A stretch of DNA of 14,861 nt from Pseudomonadota bacterium (GTDB taxonomy: Bacteria; Pseudomonadota; Alphaproteobacteria; Rhodospirillales; Rhodospirillaceae). Of the stretch, positions 1-8,247 are shown piece by piece. The stretch is taken from positions 1-14,861 of the forward strand of contig JAEWWF010000398.1 of NCBI GenBank assembly GCA_023396465.1, written 5' to 3'. The position numbers and the translations under genes are program-made. Each line of letters starts with the position of its first letter. The first letter of the stretch is position 1. The notes under the pieces were generated by a model, which ran no database searches, was not told the DNA's origin, and saw only the letters and a list, made by a program, of their open reading frames with translations.

Positions 1-23
1 CCGTCACCGCCGGAGATCACGCC

Positions 24-1562
24 GTGTCGCAAGCCCTTGATGCCCAGGCGGCGGTCGTCGCCCTGCTGGCCGATCCCGCCACCCACGCTGGCGACCGGCC
101 GGAGCGCATAGACACCCACATTTCCACCGTCTTCCTGGTCGGCGACCGGGCGCTGAAGCTGAAGAAGGCGGTCACCCTGCCGTTCCTCGACTTCGCGCCG
201 CTCGCCGCCCGCAAGTCCGCCTGCGAGGCGGAAGCCCGCGTCAATGCGCGTGGAGCCCCCAGCGTCTATCAGGGCGTTCTGGCGATCACGCGGCAGGCCG
301 ACGGACGGCTCACCCTGGGCGGCGGTGGCGAAGCGGTCGATTATGTGGTGGTCATGCGCCGCTTCGACCAGGACACCCTGTTCGACCGCCTGGCGGAAGC
401 CGGCGCCCTGGACCGGCGACGGATGATGGATCTGGCGGAGGCGGTCGCCGCCTACCACGACGGCGGCGAGCCCGACGGCCACCTCGGCGGGGCCAGCGCC
501 ATCCTCGCCACCATCCGGGGCAATCGCCTCAGCTTCCTCGCCAACGCGCCGACTGTGTTCGACCCGGCGGCGGTGGAGGCGCTCACCGACCGCAGCCTCA
601 CGCTAGCCGAGTCGCTGGCGCCGCTGATGGACGAGCGCCGCGCCGCCGGCTGCGTGCGACGCTGCCATGGTGATCTGCACCTGCGCAACATCGCCCTTTA
701 CGATGGCCGTCCCATCCTGTTCGACGCCATCGAATTCAACGACGATTTCGCCGTCATCGACACCTTGTACGACCTCGCCTTCCTGCTCATGGACCTGGAG
801 GACCGCGGCCTGCGCCGGTTCGCCAACATCGTCCTCAACACCTACCGCGAACGGCGGCCGGAGGTGGAGGGACTGGCGCTGCTGCCGCTCTACCTCGCCA
901 TGCGCGCCGCCATCCGCAGCCATGTGGCCGCCGCCGCCGTGGCCCACCAGCCACCGGGCAAGGAGCAGGAAGCCATGCGGGCCGAGGCCCTGCGGCTGTT
1001 CGCCCGTGCCGACGGCTACCTGACACCCCAGCCGGCGCGGCTGGTGGCGGTGGGTGGCCTGTCCGGCTCGGGCAAAAGCCGCATGGGGCGGGAACTGGCG
1101 CCATTCCTCGGCCGCAGCCCCGGGGCCGTCACCCTGCGGACCGACGTCATCCGCAAGCAGTTGGCCGGCATCGACCCTTACGCCAAACTGCCGGCGGAGG
1201 CTTATACCCCGGAAATGTCGGCACGGACCTATGCATCTCTCATGGATCAGGCGCGGCGCATACTGTCGACCGGCCAGTCGGTGGTCGCCGATGCCGTTTT
1301 CGCCCGGCCAGAGGAGCGCGACGCCATCGCCGCCGTCGCCCACGACGCCGGAGTGGCCTTCTCCGGCCTATGGCTGGAGGCGCCACCGGAGGTGGCGGCG
1401 GAGCGCATCACCAGCCGCCGCCGCAATGTGTCCGACGCCACCCCGGAGGTGCTGGACCAGCAGCTTTCGTGGGATCTCGGCCCCATGACCTGGGCCCGCA
1501 TCAACTCCGGCGGACCGAAAGAGGAAACCCTGGCGGCCGGACGGAGAACCTGCGGTCTTTAG
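24..1562 (+). CDS. Bifunctional APH-like / AAA-type P-loop kinase family protein
   Basis: The 512-residue product has two parts. The N-terminal part (about 1-330) resembles aminoglycoside phosphotransferase-like kinases: it has a Brenner-type catalytic motif HGDLHLRN at about 215-222, followed by FDAIEF, which fits the metal-binding Asp. The C-terminal part carries a perfect Walker A, GLSGSGKS, at 345-352 and resembles gluconate kinase/AAA_33 P-loop kinases. This order is known for the family joining COG2187 and COG0645, whose substrate is not established; I assign no pathway. A GTG start is chosen because GGAGA (12-16) lies 7 bases upstream and the N-terminus matches the family's usual beginning (an ETHIS-like stretch, here DTHIS). 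It is probably cytoplasmic, with no signal peptide or membrane segment. It is followed by 98 bp and then the stress-protein gene. Confidence 0.88.
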   Translation: MSQALDAQAAVVALLADPATHAGDRPERIDTHISTVFLVGDRALKLKKAVTLPFLDFAPLAARKSACEAEARVNARGAPSVYQGVLAITRQADGRLTLGGGGEAVDYVVVMRRFDQDTLFDRLAEAGALDRRRMMDLAEAVAAYHDGGEPDGHLGGASAILATIRGNRLSFLANAPTVFDPAAVEALTDRSLTLAESLAPLMDERRAAGCVRRCHGDLHLRNIALYDGRPILFDAIEFNDDFAVIDTLYDLAFLLMDLEDRGLRRFANIVLNTYRERRPEVEGLALLPLYLAMRAAIRSHVAAAAVAHQPPGKEQEAMRAEALRLFARADGYLTPQPARLVAVGGLSGSGKSRMGRELAPFLGRSPGAVTLRTDVIRKQLAGIDPYAKLPAEAYTPEMSARTYASLMDQARRILSTGQSVVADAVFARPEERDAIAAVAHDAGVAFSGLWLEAPPEVAAERITSRRRNVSDATPEVLDQQLSWDLGPMTWARINSGGPKEETLAAGRRTCGL

Positions 1563-1587
1563 TGGAACGGCCCTTTCCCGCTTCGCC

Positions 1588-1629
1588 GTGAGGGCGCATA
1601 CTCACAGGAAATACAGGCGCTTGTGCCTG
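1588..1629 (+). promoter_or_regulatory. Two short hairpins in the leader before the universal stress gene
   Basis: Two small perfect inverted repeats lie side by side: GTGAG/CTCAC (1588-1592 and 1601-1605, 8-base loop) and CAGGC/GCCTG (1614-1618 and 1625-1629, 6-base loop). They fall in the 98-bp gap between the kinase stop and the stress-protein start. There is no T-tract, so they are not a convincing terminator. They could be leader structure or chance in GC-rich DNA. Confidence 0.25.
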
Positions 1630-1660
1630 AACCGGCAGTTTCTTACGGAGGGTCGTACCA

Positions 1661-2524
1661 ATGCCCGGGATCAAAAACATCCTCGCCGTCGTCGCCGATG
1701 CCGAGAGCGGCCGGGTGCCCATGGAGACCGCCTTCGTGCTCGGCCGCGGCCTGCATTGCCATGTGCAGGTTCTGCATGTGCGCCCCGATCCGGCCCAGGC
1801 CGTGCCGCTGGTGGGCGAAGCCATGTCGGGTGCCATGGTCGATGAAATGATGCAGGTGGCCGAACGGGAGAGCAAGCAGCGGGCCGATGCCTGCCGGGCC
1901 CTGTTCGAGGACTTCTGTGGCCGCTACGCCATTCCGGTGGTGGTGGAGCCGCCGGGCCTCGGCGAACTGACCGCCGAGTACCGTGTCGAGATCGGCGCCG
2001 AGGACGAGATCGTCGCCACCCTCGGCCGTGTCGCCGATCTGGTGGTGGTCGGGCGCGGCAGCCAGGAAACCGAGGCATCGGCCATGGTCACCCTGCACAC
2101 GGCGCTGATGGAAAGCGGCCGGCCGCTGCTGGTGGCACCGCCCGAGCCCCCCGCCGCCATTGGCGCCACCATCGCCATCGCCTGGAACGGCAGCGCCGAG
2201 GCGGCGCGCGCCGTCACCGGCGCCATGTCGCTGCTGGTGCAGGCCCGTCAGGTGGTGCTGCTGGTCGCCAACGAGGACGACAGCGGCGCCAGCGTCGGTG
2301 ACCTTGTCACCCATCTGGCCTGGCACAAGGTTATGTGCCAGACCCGCCAGGTGCCGGCCGACGGCAACACCGGCGCCGCCCTGCTGAAAGCCGCCGAGGA
2401 TGCCGGCGCCGATCTGCTGGTGATGGGCGCTTATACCCATTCGCGCCTGCGCCAGCTCATCATCGGCGGCGTCACCCGCCATGTGCTGGAATACGCCCGC
2501 CTGCCCGTCCTGCTGTCGCACTGA
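1661..2524 (+). CDS. Universal stress protein (UspA family), tandem two-domain
   Basis: The 287-residue cytoplasmic protein has two Usp folds. The first begins IKNILAVVAD and runs to about residue 160. The second begins near residue 167 (IAIAWNGS) and ends with a GAYTHSRLRQ...GGVTRHVL segment, the usual C-terminal signature of alphaproteobacterial Usp proteins. The classical G-2x-G-9x-G(S/T) ATP-binding spacing is only partly kept: the second Gly of the GAYG-type motif is Thr here. ATP binding therefore cannot be assumed. Family members help cells survive stress such as starvation or redox change, but the partner here is unknown. A strong SD, ACGGAGGG (1645-1652), 8 bases before the ATG fixes the start. 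The stop is 21 bp before the LysE-type gene, which suggests co-transcription. Confidence 0.9.
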   Translation: MPGIKNILAVVADAESGRVPMETAFVLGRGLHCHVQVLHVRPDPAQAVPLVGEAMSGAMVDEMMQVAERESKQRADACRALFEDFCGRYAIPVVVEPPGLGELTAEYRVEIGAEDEIVATLGRVADLVVVGRGSQETEASAMVTLHTALMESGRPLLVAPPEPPAAIGATIAIAWNGSAEAARAVTGAMSLLVQARQVVLLVANEDDSGASVGDLVTHLAWHKVMCQTRQVPADGNTGAALLKAAEDAGADLLVMGAYTHSRLRQLIIGGVTRHVLEYARLPVLLSH

Positions 2525-2545
2525 CCCGCCAGGGGGCGACGCCTC

Positions 2546-3235
2546 ATGGACCTGCTGCCCGTCGCGCCGCCCACCCTGGCGCTGTTTCTGGCCGCCACCC
2601 TGGCGCTCAACCTGACGCCGGGACCGGACATGATGTACGTGCTGGCCAACGGCCTCCGCGCCGGATTCCGGGGCGGACTGGCGGCCGCTGGCGGCATCGT
2701 GCTCGGCGCCGCCGGTCATGTGGCCTTGGCCGCCGCCGGCCTGACCGCCCTGCTGGCGGCCCTGCCGTGGGCGCTGGACGCGGTGCGCATCGCTGGCGGC
2801 CTTTATCTTCTGTGGCTGGGGTGGAAGGCGTTGACCGGCCCCTCCCCCCTCGGCGCCGCCATGGCCGATACCGCCACCGCCGCCGCCAGGGAGCAGGGCC
2901 GCAGCACGGCGGCGGTGGTGCGCGACGGCTTCGTCACCTGCATCCTCAATCCCAAGGTGGGGCTGTTCTTTCTCGCCTTCCTGCCGCAGTTCGTCGACCG
3001 CTCCGCCACGGCGGCGCCGATGACGGCGCAAATACTCTTCCTGGGTGCCCTCTTCCTGCTGTCGAGCTTCGTCACCCTGTTGCCGATCGCCGCCGCCGGC
3101 GGCGGTCTCACCCGCCTGCTGCGCCGCCTGCCACGCGCCGGCATGGTGCTGGGCAAGCTGTCGGGGCTGATCTTCATCGCCCTGGCCCTCCGCCTGCTGC
3201 TGGTCGGGGGCCCGGCTTCCAGACCGGCCGGCTGA
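2546..3235 (+). CDS. LysE/RhtB family amino-acid exporter
   Basis: The 229-residue inner-membrane protein is mostly hydrophobic, with about six membrane segments, which is the usual size for the LysE/RhtB superfamily. It has the family's N-terminal hallmark LTPGPDMMYV (near residues 26-35) and the central NPKVGLFFLAFLPQFVD segment. Such proteins export amino acids or derivatives (lysine, homoserine, threonine and others); the substrate cannot be read from sequence. The ATG is preceded by a G-rich SD-like stretch (AGGGGG, near 2530-2536). It lies 21 bp after the universal stress gene on the same strand, so they probably share a transcript. A hairpin overlaps its stop codon. Confidence 0.9.
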   Translation: MDLLPVAPPTLALFLAATLALNLTPGPDMMYVLANGLRAGFRGGLAAAGGIVLGAAGHVALAAAGLTALLAALPWALDAVRIAGGLYLLWLGWKALTGPSPLGAAMADTATAAAREQGRSTAAVVRDGFVTCILNPKVGLFFLAFLPQFVDRSATAAPMTAQILFLGALFLLSSFVTLLPIAAAGGGLTRLLRRLPRAGMVLGKLSGLIFIALALRLLLVGGPASRPAG

Positions 3236-3242
3236 CGGCCGG
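3224..3242 (+). terminator. Hairpin overlapping the exporter stop codon, possible weak terminator
   Basis: A perfect 7-bp inverted repeat, CCGGCCG/CGGCCGG, has a 5-base loop containing the TGA stop (3233-3235). The sequence after it (CGCTCCGTTCACGTTCCC) is only mildly T-rich. It may slow or end transcription of the stress-exporter operon, but it is not a textbook intrinsic terminator. Confidence 0.35.
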
Positions 3243-3306
3243 CGCTCCGTTCACGTTCCCGTCAGACCCGGCGACCGGGATCGCGGCGACTGGCCGCAGC
3301 GCGTTA

Positions 3307-3337
3307 GGCTGGGCACATCCCCTGTTCGTGCCCAGCC
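3307..3337 (+). promoter_or_regulatory. Perfect 10-bp hairpin abutting the SD of the DsbA-like gene
   Basis: GGCTGGGCAC (3307-3316) and GTGCCCAGCC (3328-3337) are exact reverse complements around an 11-base loop. The SD AGGAG (3338-3342) begins at the very next base and the ATG follows at 3351. A stem placed this tightly could affect ribosome access to the SD or stabilise the 5' end of the message. There is no T-tract, so it is not an intrinsic terminator for the upstream gene. Confidence 0.5.
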
Positions 3338-3350
3338 AGGAGCCTCCGCC

Positions 3351-4013
3351 ATGTCCTCTCGTTCACCGTTGCTCGCCGTCGCCGGCCTTGGTCTGTCGCT
3401 CGCGGTGGCGGCGGTGACGGTCACCTGGATCGCCTGCGGCCCGGCCACCGCCCAAGGGGTGATCGTGACCTCGTCCGAGACCCTGACCCCGGCCACCGTG
3501 GCCGCCAGTGACAGCGGCATCGTGACCGGCAACCCGCAGGGCGATGTCACCTTGGTGGAGGTGTTCGACTACCAATGTTCGGTGTGCCGTCAAGTCCACC
3601 CGGCGGTGGAGCGATTGGTGCGCGAGGACGGCAACATCCGCCTCGTCCACAAGCATTGGCCGATCTTCGGCGCCGCCTCCACCCATGCCGCCGAACTGGC
3701 CTTGGCCGCCCGCTGGCAGGACCGTTACGACGCCGTCCATCACGCCCTGATGAGCCAGCGCGGCAAGTTGAACCGGGAGACGGCGCGCGAAACCGCCGCC
3801 GCCGCCGGCCTGGATCTGGCCCAGGCCGACGCTGATCTGACAGCGCGGCGGGAGGAGATCGACACCATCCTGGCCGGGGTGGCCCGCGAAGCCACCATCA
3901 TGGGGCTGCGCGGCACCCCGGCCTTCCTGGCCGGAGATTACGTCGTGCCGGGCGGTCTCGACCATGCCGGACTGACGGAACTGGTGCGGCTGGCGCGGAA
4001 TGGCGCCGACTGA
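3351..4013 (+). CDS. DsbA-family periplasmic thioredoxin-fold protein (CSVC active site)
   Basis: The 220-residue product starts with a signal peptide: a hydrophobic core about 7-28 and likely cleavage after the ATA near residue 34. It then has a DsbA-like thioredoxin fold. The active site is FDYQCSVC (Cys76, Cys79), and the cis-proline loop is GTPAF with Thr189-Pro190. Both cysteines are present, so disulfide exchange in the periplasm (oxidase, isomerase or reductase) is expected. The CxxC dipeptide is Ser-Val rather than the Pro-Tyr or Pro-His common in DsbA relatives, so its redox potential may differ. AGGAG (3338-3342) lies 8 bases before the ATG. It is convergent with the AsmA gene, with 20 bp between stops. 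I see no DsbB partner here. A Cys in the signal region (Cys29) does not form a good lipobox. Confidence 0.87.
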   Translation: MSSRSPLLAVAGLGLSLAVAAVTVTWIACGPATAQGVIVTSSETLTPATVAASDSGIVTGNPQGDVTLVEVFDYQCSVCRQVHPAVERLVREDGNIRLVHKHWPIFGAASTHAAELALAARWQDRYDAVHHALMSQRGKLNRETARETAAAAGLDLAQADADLTARREEIDTILAGVAREATIMGLRGTPAFLAGDYVVPGGLDHAGLTELVRLARNGAD

Positions 4014-4033
4014 CCGCCGCCCGCCCCCGCGCC

Positions 4034-7000
4034 CTATTGCGGCAACAACAGGTTCTTCAGCGTATCGCGCAGCACCTTTTCCGGCTTCGGGGCCGGTTGC
4101 TGCTGTTGCTCCTGCCCCGGCTCCACCTCCTCTTCGGCGGGAGCCGCCCCCGGCAACACCTGGCGCAAGGCATCGCGCAAGACATCCTCCGGCCTGGCGG
4201 GAGCCGCCGCCTCGCCCTGACGGCCGGTGCCAACCTTGACATTCGGCCGGTCGAGCGGCCCGGACAGCGCCACCGGCATCACCTCCGGCAACCGCACCTG
4301 CGACCCCAGCAGGGCGGTGAGGGCATTCTGGGCCAGCCGCACCTCGCCCGCCGACTCCACCGTCCAATCGGGCAGCGACGCCCGGCCGGCCATGCTGCCG
4401 TTGTAGAGGTTGGAGCTGATGGTCAGCGGCCGCTCGGGGAAAACCTGCACGATGCCATCCGCCACCACGAAATCAGCCTGTACATCAACGCCGTAGCTAT
4501 CGCCGCCCACGGCGCCGGCCAGCCGGTCCAGCGCCCGCAGGGGCGCCAGCACCGCCGCCAAGGCCGACCCGCCGCCGCCGTCGGACCGACGCATGTCGAC
4601 CTTGGCGAGCGACAGGCTGCCGTCGCCGCTCAGGCTGGACACCAACGCCCGCTCGCTGGCGCCGCTGGCCTTCACCGCCGCGCGGAAGTCCAGCCGGCCA
4701 CGGGCGGCCCGGTCGCCGTGCAGCGCCTCCAGGGCGGCGCCGATGTCCATCTGCTGCACCGCCGCCGTCAGATCAAGCGCGGGCGTGCCGGTCCCCGGCG
4801 CTGGCGCCAACGCCGCCTGCACCGTGACGGGCCCGCCGAACAGCGCCCCGGTCAACCGGGGCACGCGGAGGCCACCATCGGCGACCTGAGCGGCGAGGTC
4901 GGCATCGGCCAGCGTCCAACGGTCGTAGCTCAGTTCCCGCGCCGTCAACGCCAGATCGAGCCGCACCGCCGCCAGCGCCGACAGATCGAGCGGCTCCGAC
5001 GACCACCGCGGCGCCCCGCCGCCGGCCTGCGCCGGCACCACCGAAACACCGGGGGCGGCGGGCAGCGCGAGGCCGGAGAAGGCGGCCGGGATGACGCCTT
5101 CCACCAACCGATCCACCGCCGCCCGTCGCTCCGCCGGCAGGAAGGTGGTCACCGGCAGACGGTCAGCGGCCAAGCGGGCCTGCACCACCGGCACATCGCC
5201 ACCGGTGTCCACCGCCATCTGACCGGACAGGGTGCTCGGCCCCGCCCGCACGGTCATGTCGGACAGGGTGAAGGCGTCGGCGCCGCCTTTCAGCGTGCCG
5301 GTCAGGGCCAGCGGCCCAATGTCGCGACCGCCCTGCGGTTCATAGGTCACGCCGAAACGGCGCAGCAGCGCCACCATGTTCTCGTGGTTGACCGCCAGTG
5401 TCAGATCGACGGTCGGCACACCGAGCGGATCGGCCACCGTGCCCTCGGCGGACAGGGTACCGCCGGCCACCCGGCTGGTGGTGGCGATGCCGAGGCGGGT
5501 GAGATCGCCAGTCAGCGTTGCCGACAGACCGAGCGGCGCCGCCTGCCGTACCGCCGGCGGCAGATCGAGGCCGACCACGCGCGCCAACGGCGTCGGATCA
5601 TCGCTGTCGAGGGTGAGGGTCAACCCCTCGAAGCGGGGATCGCCGCCGAATCCGGACAGCGTGCCGCCGATGCCGAGGCGCGATCCGGCCACGTTTTCGA
5701 CCACCGTATCGCCGAACACCGCCTTGCCGTCCTGGATGGTGACGTCCAGGCGGACACCACGCACCTCCCGTCCCTCCCACATGAGGGTTCCGGCCGAAGC
5801 CTTGATGTTGGCGTCGAAGGTATTGAGGACCGCCAAGTCCCGCAGCAACGGGGGCGCCGCCGCCGGCTGCCCGCCGTCGTTGGTCCCAGGGCCGGATGCC
5901 GGGCCGGGGGCGACCGCCGCCTCCCCTGCCTCCGGCGTCGGGCGCGGCAGATAGGCATCGACGTTCAGGGTGTCCACCGACAGGCCGAGGCCGAAGGCCG
6001 GCCGGTCCTGCATCGCACGGACGGCGGCGGCCCCCTGGAAGCGGGTGGTGTCGAGCATGCCCTCCAGGCTCGGCACCGCCAGATCGGCTGCGGTGCCCTG
6101 GAGGGCGGCGGTCACGGCGAAGCTGCGCAAACGGTCGGCCGGCACCGCGCCGGTGTCGACGCCCACCCAGTCGAGCAGGCCACGCAGATTGCTCGACCGC
6201 ACCTCCAGGGTGCCATCCAGCCGCGCCGGGTCGCTGCGGGTGTCGATGAAGCCGAAAGCATGCACCTCGGAACTGCCGGGCAACAGCGCGTCGGCCTGAT
6301 TGACCGTCACCTCGCCATTGCTCAGCGACGCACTGACGGCGGCGGTGCGCACCACGCCGCCGCGCCAGGTCACCACGTCGGCGGTGATGTCGATGCTGCC
6401 GGTGAGCGACGGCGGCAAGGCCGGAATGAGCGGCTGGCGGGCCACGACCGGCGCCGCCGGACCGGGCACCACCACCGGCGGCGGCTCGGCCGCCACCGCC
6501 TGCCCAGGACTTGTCGATGACGGTGCCGCCGCCACGTCGGCGGCGGCTGGAGCGGTGGCCGGGCGGCGGGCCTCCCGCAGCAGCGCGTCAAGGTCGATGC
6601 GGGTGAAGGCCAGCGCCACGTCCACGCTCGGCTGATCGCTCAGGGCGAGCGAGGCCCCGCCGGCCCCTTCGGTGTCGCCGAGGCGAAGGGTCATGCCATC
6701 CAGCGCCACCCGCTCCGCCGTCGCCGTCACCGCCGCCGCCAGCCGGAACGGCCGATCGAGTGGCGCCGCCGGCTCCACCCCCTGAAGCGCGGCCATGGTG
6801 CGGGCCAGAGAGGGACTGTCGACGGTGAGGGTGCCATCGAAGGTGGGAGCACCACCGGCCGCCACGCCGCCAGCCCGACCTTGCAGCACCGCCGTGCCGC
6901 CGGCGTCGGGCACGCCCAGCGTCAGGGTGAGCGGCGTCGTCCCGTCACCAGTCGGCAGGCGGCCGGTGCTCAGGGCGGCGGTGATGCGGCTGCCGCGCAA

Positions 7001-7633
7001 GGTCATGGCGAGGTCACCGTCGAAGGGGCCTTGCAGACTGGCGGCGGCGATCTCGCCATCAATGGCGTCCAGGCTCAGTTCCTCGCCAACGGCATCGCGC
7101 CACAGCAGGGAACCATCCTCGATGCTCACCCGATCGAGCGCGATGGCCAGACTGTCGCCCGCTCCGTCGCCGGACGCCGGACGCGGCGGCGCGTCGCCGG
7201 GCGCCGGCGGCACCGGACCGCCGGCCACCGGGGCATCGGGCGACGGCTGGTCGAACACCCAGTTACCACGCCCATCGGGCAGGATCTCCAGCATCACCCG
7301 CGGCCGGACCAGCCGCACGGATTCCACCTGCACCCGACCACCAAGCAGCGGCCCGAACGCCACCCGCACGGCCAGTTCATCCATCCGCACCATGGGTTCG
7401 TCGGCCCCGTCGGGGGCATTGGCGAAGGTGACACCCCGGGCCGAAAGGGTGGGCGCCGGCAGCAGGCGCAGCGACAGGTCACCGGTGATGTCCAACTGAC
7501 GACCGGTGGAACGCACCGCCCAGTCGGACAGATCGGCTTTGTAGCGGTTCCAGTCGATGAACGACGGCGCCACCAGCACCGCCACCACCAGCAGAACAAG
7601 CACGGCCGCGATCCCGATCAGTCCCTTTTTCAC
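4034..7633 (-). CDS. AsmA family protein
   Basis: The 1199-residue protein has one N-terminal membrane anchor (about residues 4-24). It continues with the AsmA N-terminal signature FIDWNRYKADL...STGRQLDITGDLSLRLLPAPTL, followed by long beta-rich repeats and an AsmA C-terminal region. Relatives are anchored in the inner membrane, project into the periplasm, and are linked to outer-membrane assembly and lipid transport; a specific role here is inference. Low-complexity Pro/Ala/Gly linkers appear near residues 130-160, 360-400 and 570-600. The last 52 residues hold two copies of a short motif, PEDVLRDAL (from 1148) and PEKVLRDTL (from 1184), separated by an acidic/Gln-rich linker. The start is GTG, supported by GGGAG (7645-7641) 7 bases upstream. 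The long open frame on the opposite strand is a shadow. Confidence 0.9.
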   Translation of the reverse strand: MKKGLIGIAAVLVLLVVAVLVAPSFIDWNRYKADLSDWAVRSTGRQLDITGDLSLRLLPAPTLSARGVTFANAPDGADEPMVRMDELAVRVAFGPLLGGRVQVESVRLVRPRVMLEILPDGRGNWVFDQPSPDAPVAGGPVPPAPGDAPPRPASGDGAGDSLAIALDRVSIEDGSLLWRDAVGEELSLDAIDGEIAAASLQGPFDGDLAMTLRGSRITAALSTGRLPTGDGTTPLTLTLGVPDAGGTAVLQGRAGGVAAGGAPTFDGTLTVDSPSLARTMAALQGVEPAAPLDRPFRLAAAVTATAERVALDGMTLRLGDTEGAGGASLALSDQPSVDVALAFTRIDLDALLREARRPATAPAAADVAAAPSSTSPGQAVAAEPPPVVVPGPAAPVVARQPLIPALPPSLTGSIDITADVVTWRGGVVRTAAVSASLSNGEVTVNQADALLPGSSEVHAFGFIDTRSDPARLDGTLEVRSSNLRGLLDWVGVDTGAVPADRLRSFAVTAALQGTAADLAVPSLEGMLDTTRFQGAAAVRAMQDRPAFGLGLSVDTLNVDAYLPRPTPEAGEAAVAPGPASGPGTNDGGQPAAAPPLLRDLAVLNTFDANIKASAGTLMWEGREVRGVRLDVTIQDGKAVFGDTVVENVAGSRLGIGGTLSGFGGDPRFEGLTLTLDSDDPTPLARVVGLDLPPAVRQAAPLGLSATLTGDLTRLGIATTSRVAGGTLSAEGTVADPLGVPTVDLTLAVNHENMVALLRRFGVTYEPQGGRDIGPLALTGTLKGGADAFTLSDMTVRAGPSTLSGQMAVDTGGDVPVVQARLAADRLPVTTFLPAERRAAVDRLVEGVIPAAFSGLALPAAPGVSVVPAQAGGGAPRWSSEPLDLSALAAVRLDLALTARELSYDRWTLADADLAAQVADGGLRVPRLTGALFGGPVTVQAALAPAPGTGTPALDLTAAVQQMDIGAALEALHGDRAARGRLDFRAAVKASGASERALVSSLSGDGSLSLAKVDMRRSDGGGGSALAAVLAPLRALDRLAGAVGGDSYGVDVQADFVVADGIVQVFPERPLTISSNLYNGSMAGRASLPDWTVESAGEVRLAQNALTALLGSQVRLPEVMPVALSGPLDRPNVKVGTGRQGEAAAPARPEDVLRDALRQVLPGAAPAEEEVEPGQEQQQQPAPKPEKVLRDTLKNLLLPQ

Positions 7634-7725
7634 GCGCCGTCTCCCGCACCATCACCCGGAAAAGTCCATACAGGCCAGTCTAGCCGCCATTGCCACGACC
7701 TGAAACCATGGGGAAACGCCTTACG

Positions 7726-7760
7726 AAAAAAGAGGGGCGGTTCTATGGCGAACCGCCCCT
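7726..7760 (-). terminator. Intrinsic terminator (minus strand)
   Basis: AGGGGCGGTT (7733-7742) and AACCGCCCCT (7751-7760) form a perfect 10-bp stem with an 8-base loop. Read on the minus strand it is followed by CTTTTTTCG (T-run at 7731-7726), a textbook rho-independent terminator. It lies about 95 bp upstream of the AsmA start, so it must end a transcript coming from the right: either the lipoprotein gene reading through or an unrecognised transcript within 7761-8364. Confidence 0.85.
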
Positions 7761-8139
7761 TCAAGATGATCAAGGAGTCATGCTCTCTCGATGTCGAATG
7801 CCGGCCGAGACAGATTTGGGGCCTCCGGTGCGGCCGGCTTTCCGCGCACGCCACCCCCCGTGGGCCGGGGAACGGCTGAACGCTCCTGATACCTGGCATC
7901 CAGCGGACGCCACGGCAAACTCATGGACAGGGGGAAGGCCAGCGCGGATGGCGACCGCTTCCTGGGCCCGGACGGACGCGCGAGGGCAGCGCGGCAACGT
8001 GCGGTCCAGCCGCAAGCCACCACCGCAACGCGGCGTCGGCTTGACGCGCGTCGCAAAGCCCCATGACGCAGCATCACCGCGACGCCATCGCCCGGCAGCC
8101 TGCCGCGACGCAGGCCCAATGACCGTGTCCCCCCTGTCG

Positions 8140-8195
8140 GGATGCGGCCTGATTTCCGTTTATTGCTCAGGTCCGCGGCATTCTTTTTGTCTTTT
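8140..8195 (+). terminator. Bulged hairpin with T-tract, possible plus-strand terminator
   Basis: GGATGC (8140-8145) plus GGCCTGA (8146-8152) can pair with TCAGGTC (8167-8173) plus GCATTC (8178-8183), leaving a CGCG bulge and a 14-base loop and including wobble pairs. It is followed directly by TTTTTGTCTTTTG (8184-8195 region). No plus-strand gene precedes it (AsmA points the other way), so if it functions it would end a non-coding plus-strand transcript. Confidence 0.45.
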
Positions 8196-8202
8196 GTCCC
8201 GC

Positions 8203-8247
8203 ATCCTGTGCAAGACGACAGGATCATGCCATGCGCCCAACGCATGG
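8203..8247. repeat. Two adjacent 7-bp inverted repeats
   Basis: ATCCTGT/ACAGGAT (8203-8209 and 8218-8224, 8-base loop) is followed four bases later by CCATGCG/CGCATGG (8229-8235 and 8241-8247, 5-base loop). Both stems are perfect. Neither is followed by a T-run on either strand. They could be structured RNA elements or dyad operator sites. Confidence 0.45.

Noticed and set aside
1643..3031. 462-codon minus-strand open frame opposite the stress-protein and exporter genes
   Set aside because: It spans two real genes and their junction on the other strand, with His/Gly/Gln-rich shadow composition.
3351..3440. Lipoprotein reading of the DsbA-like signal peptide (Cys29)
   Set aside because: The residues before Cys29 are Trp-Ile-Ala, a poor lipobox; a normal signal peptidase I site after ATA near residue 34 fits better.
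4037..6520. 827-codon open frame on the plus strand opposite the AsmA gene
   Set aside because: It is antisense to a clear AsmA protein, rich in His/Arg/Gln as expected for a complementary-frame shadow in GC-rich DNA, and has no recognisable domain.
7761..8200. tmRNA, RNase P RNA, SRP RNA or 6S RNA in the gene-less region
   Set aside because: I looked on both strands for their hallmark sequences (P4 core, tag peptide frame, GGAA-type SRP loop, long 6S bubble) and saw none.
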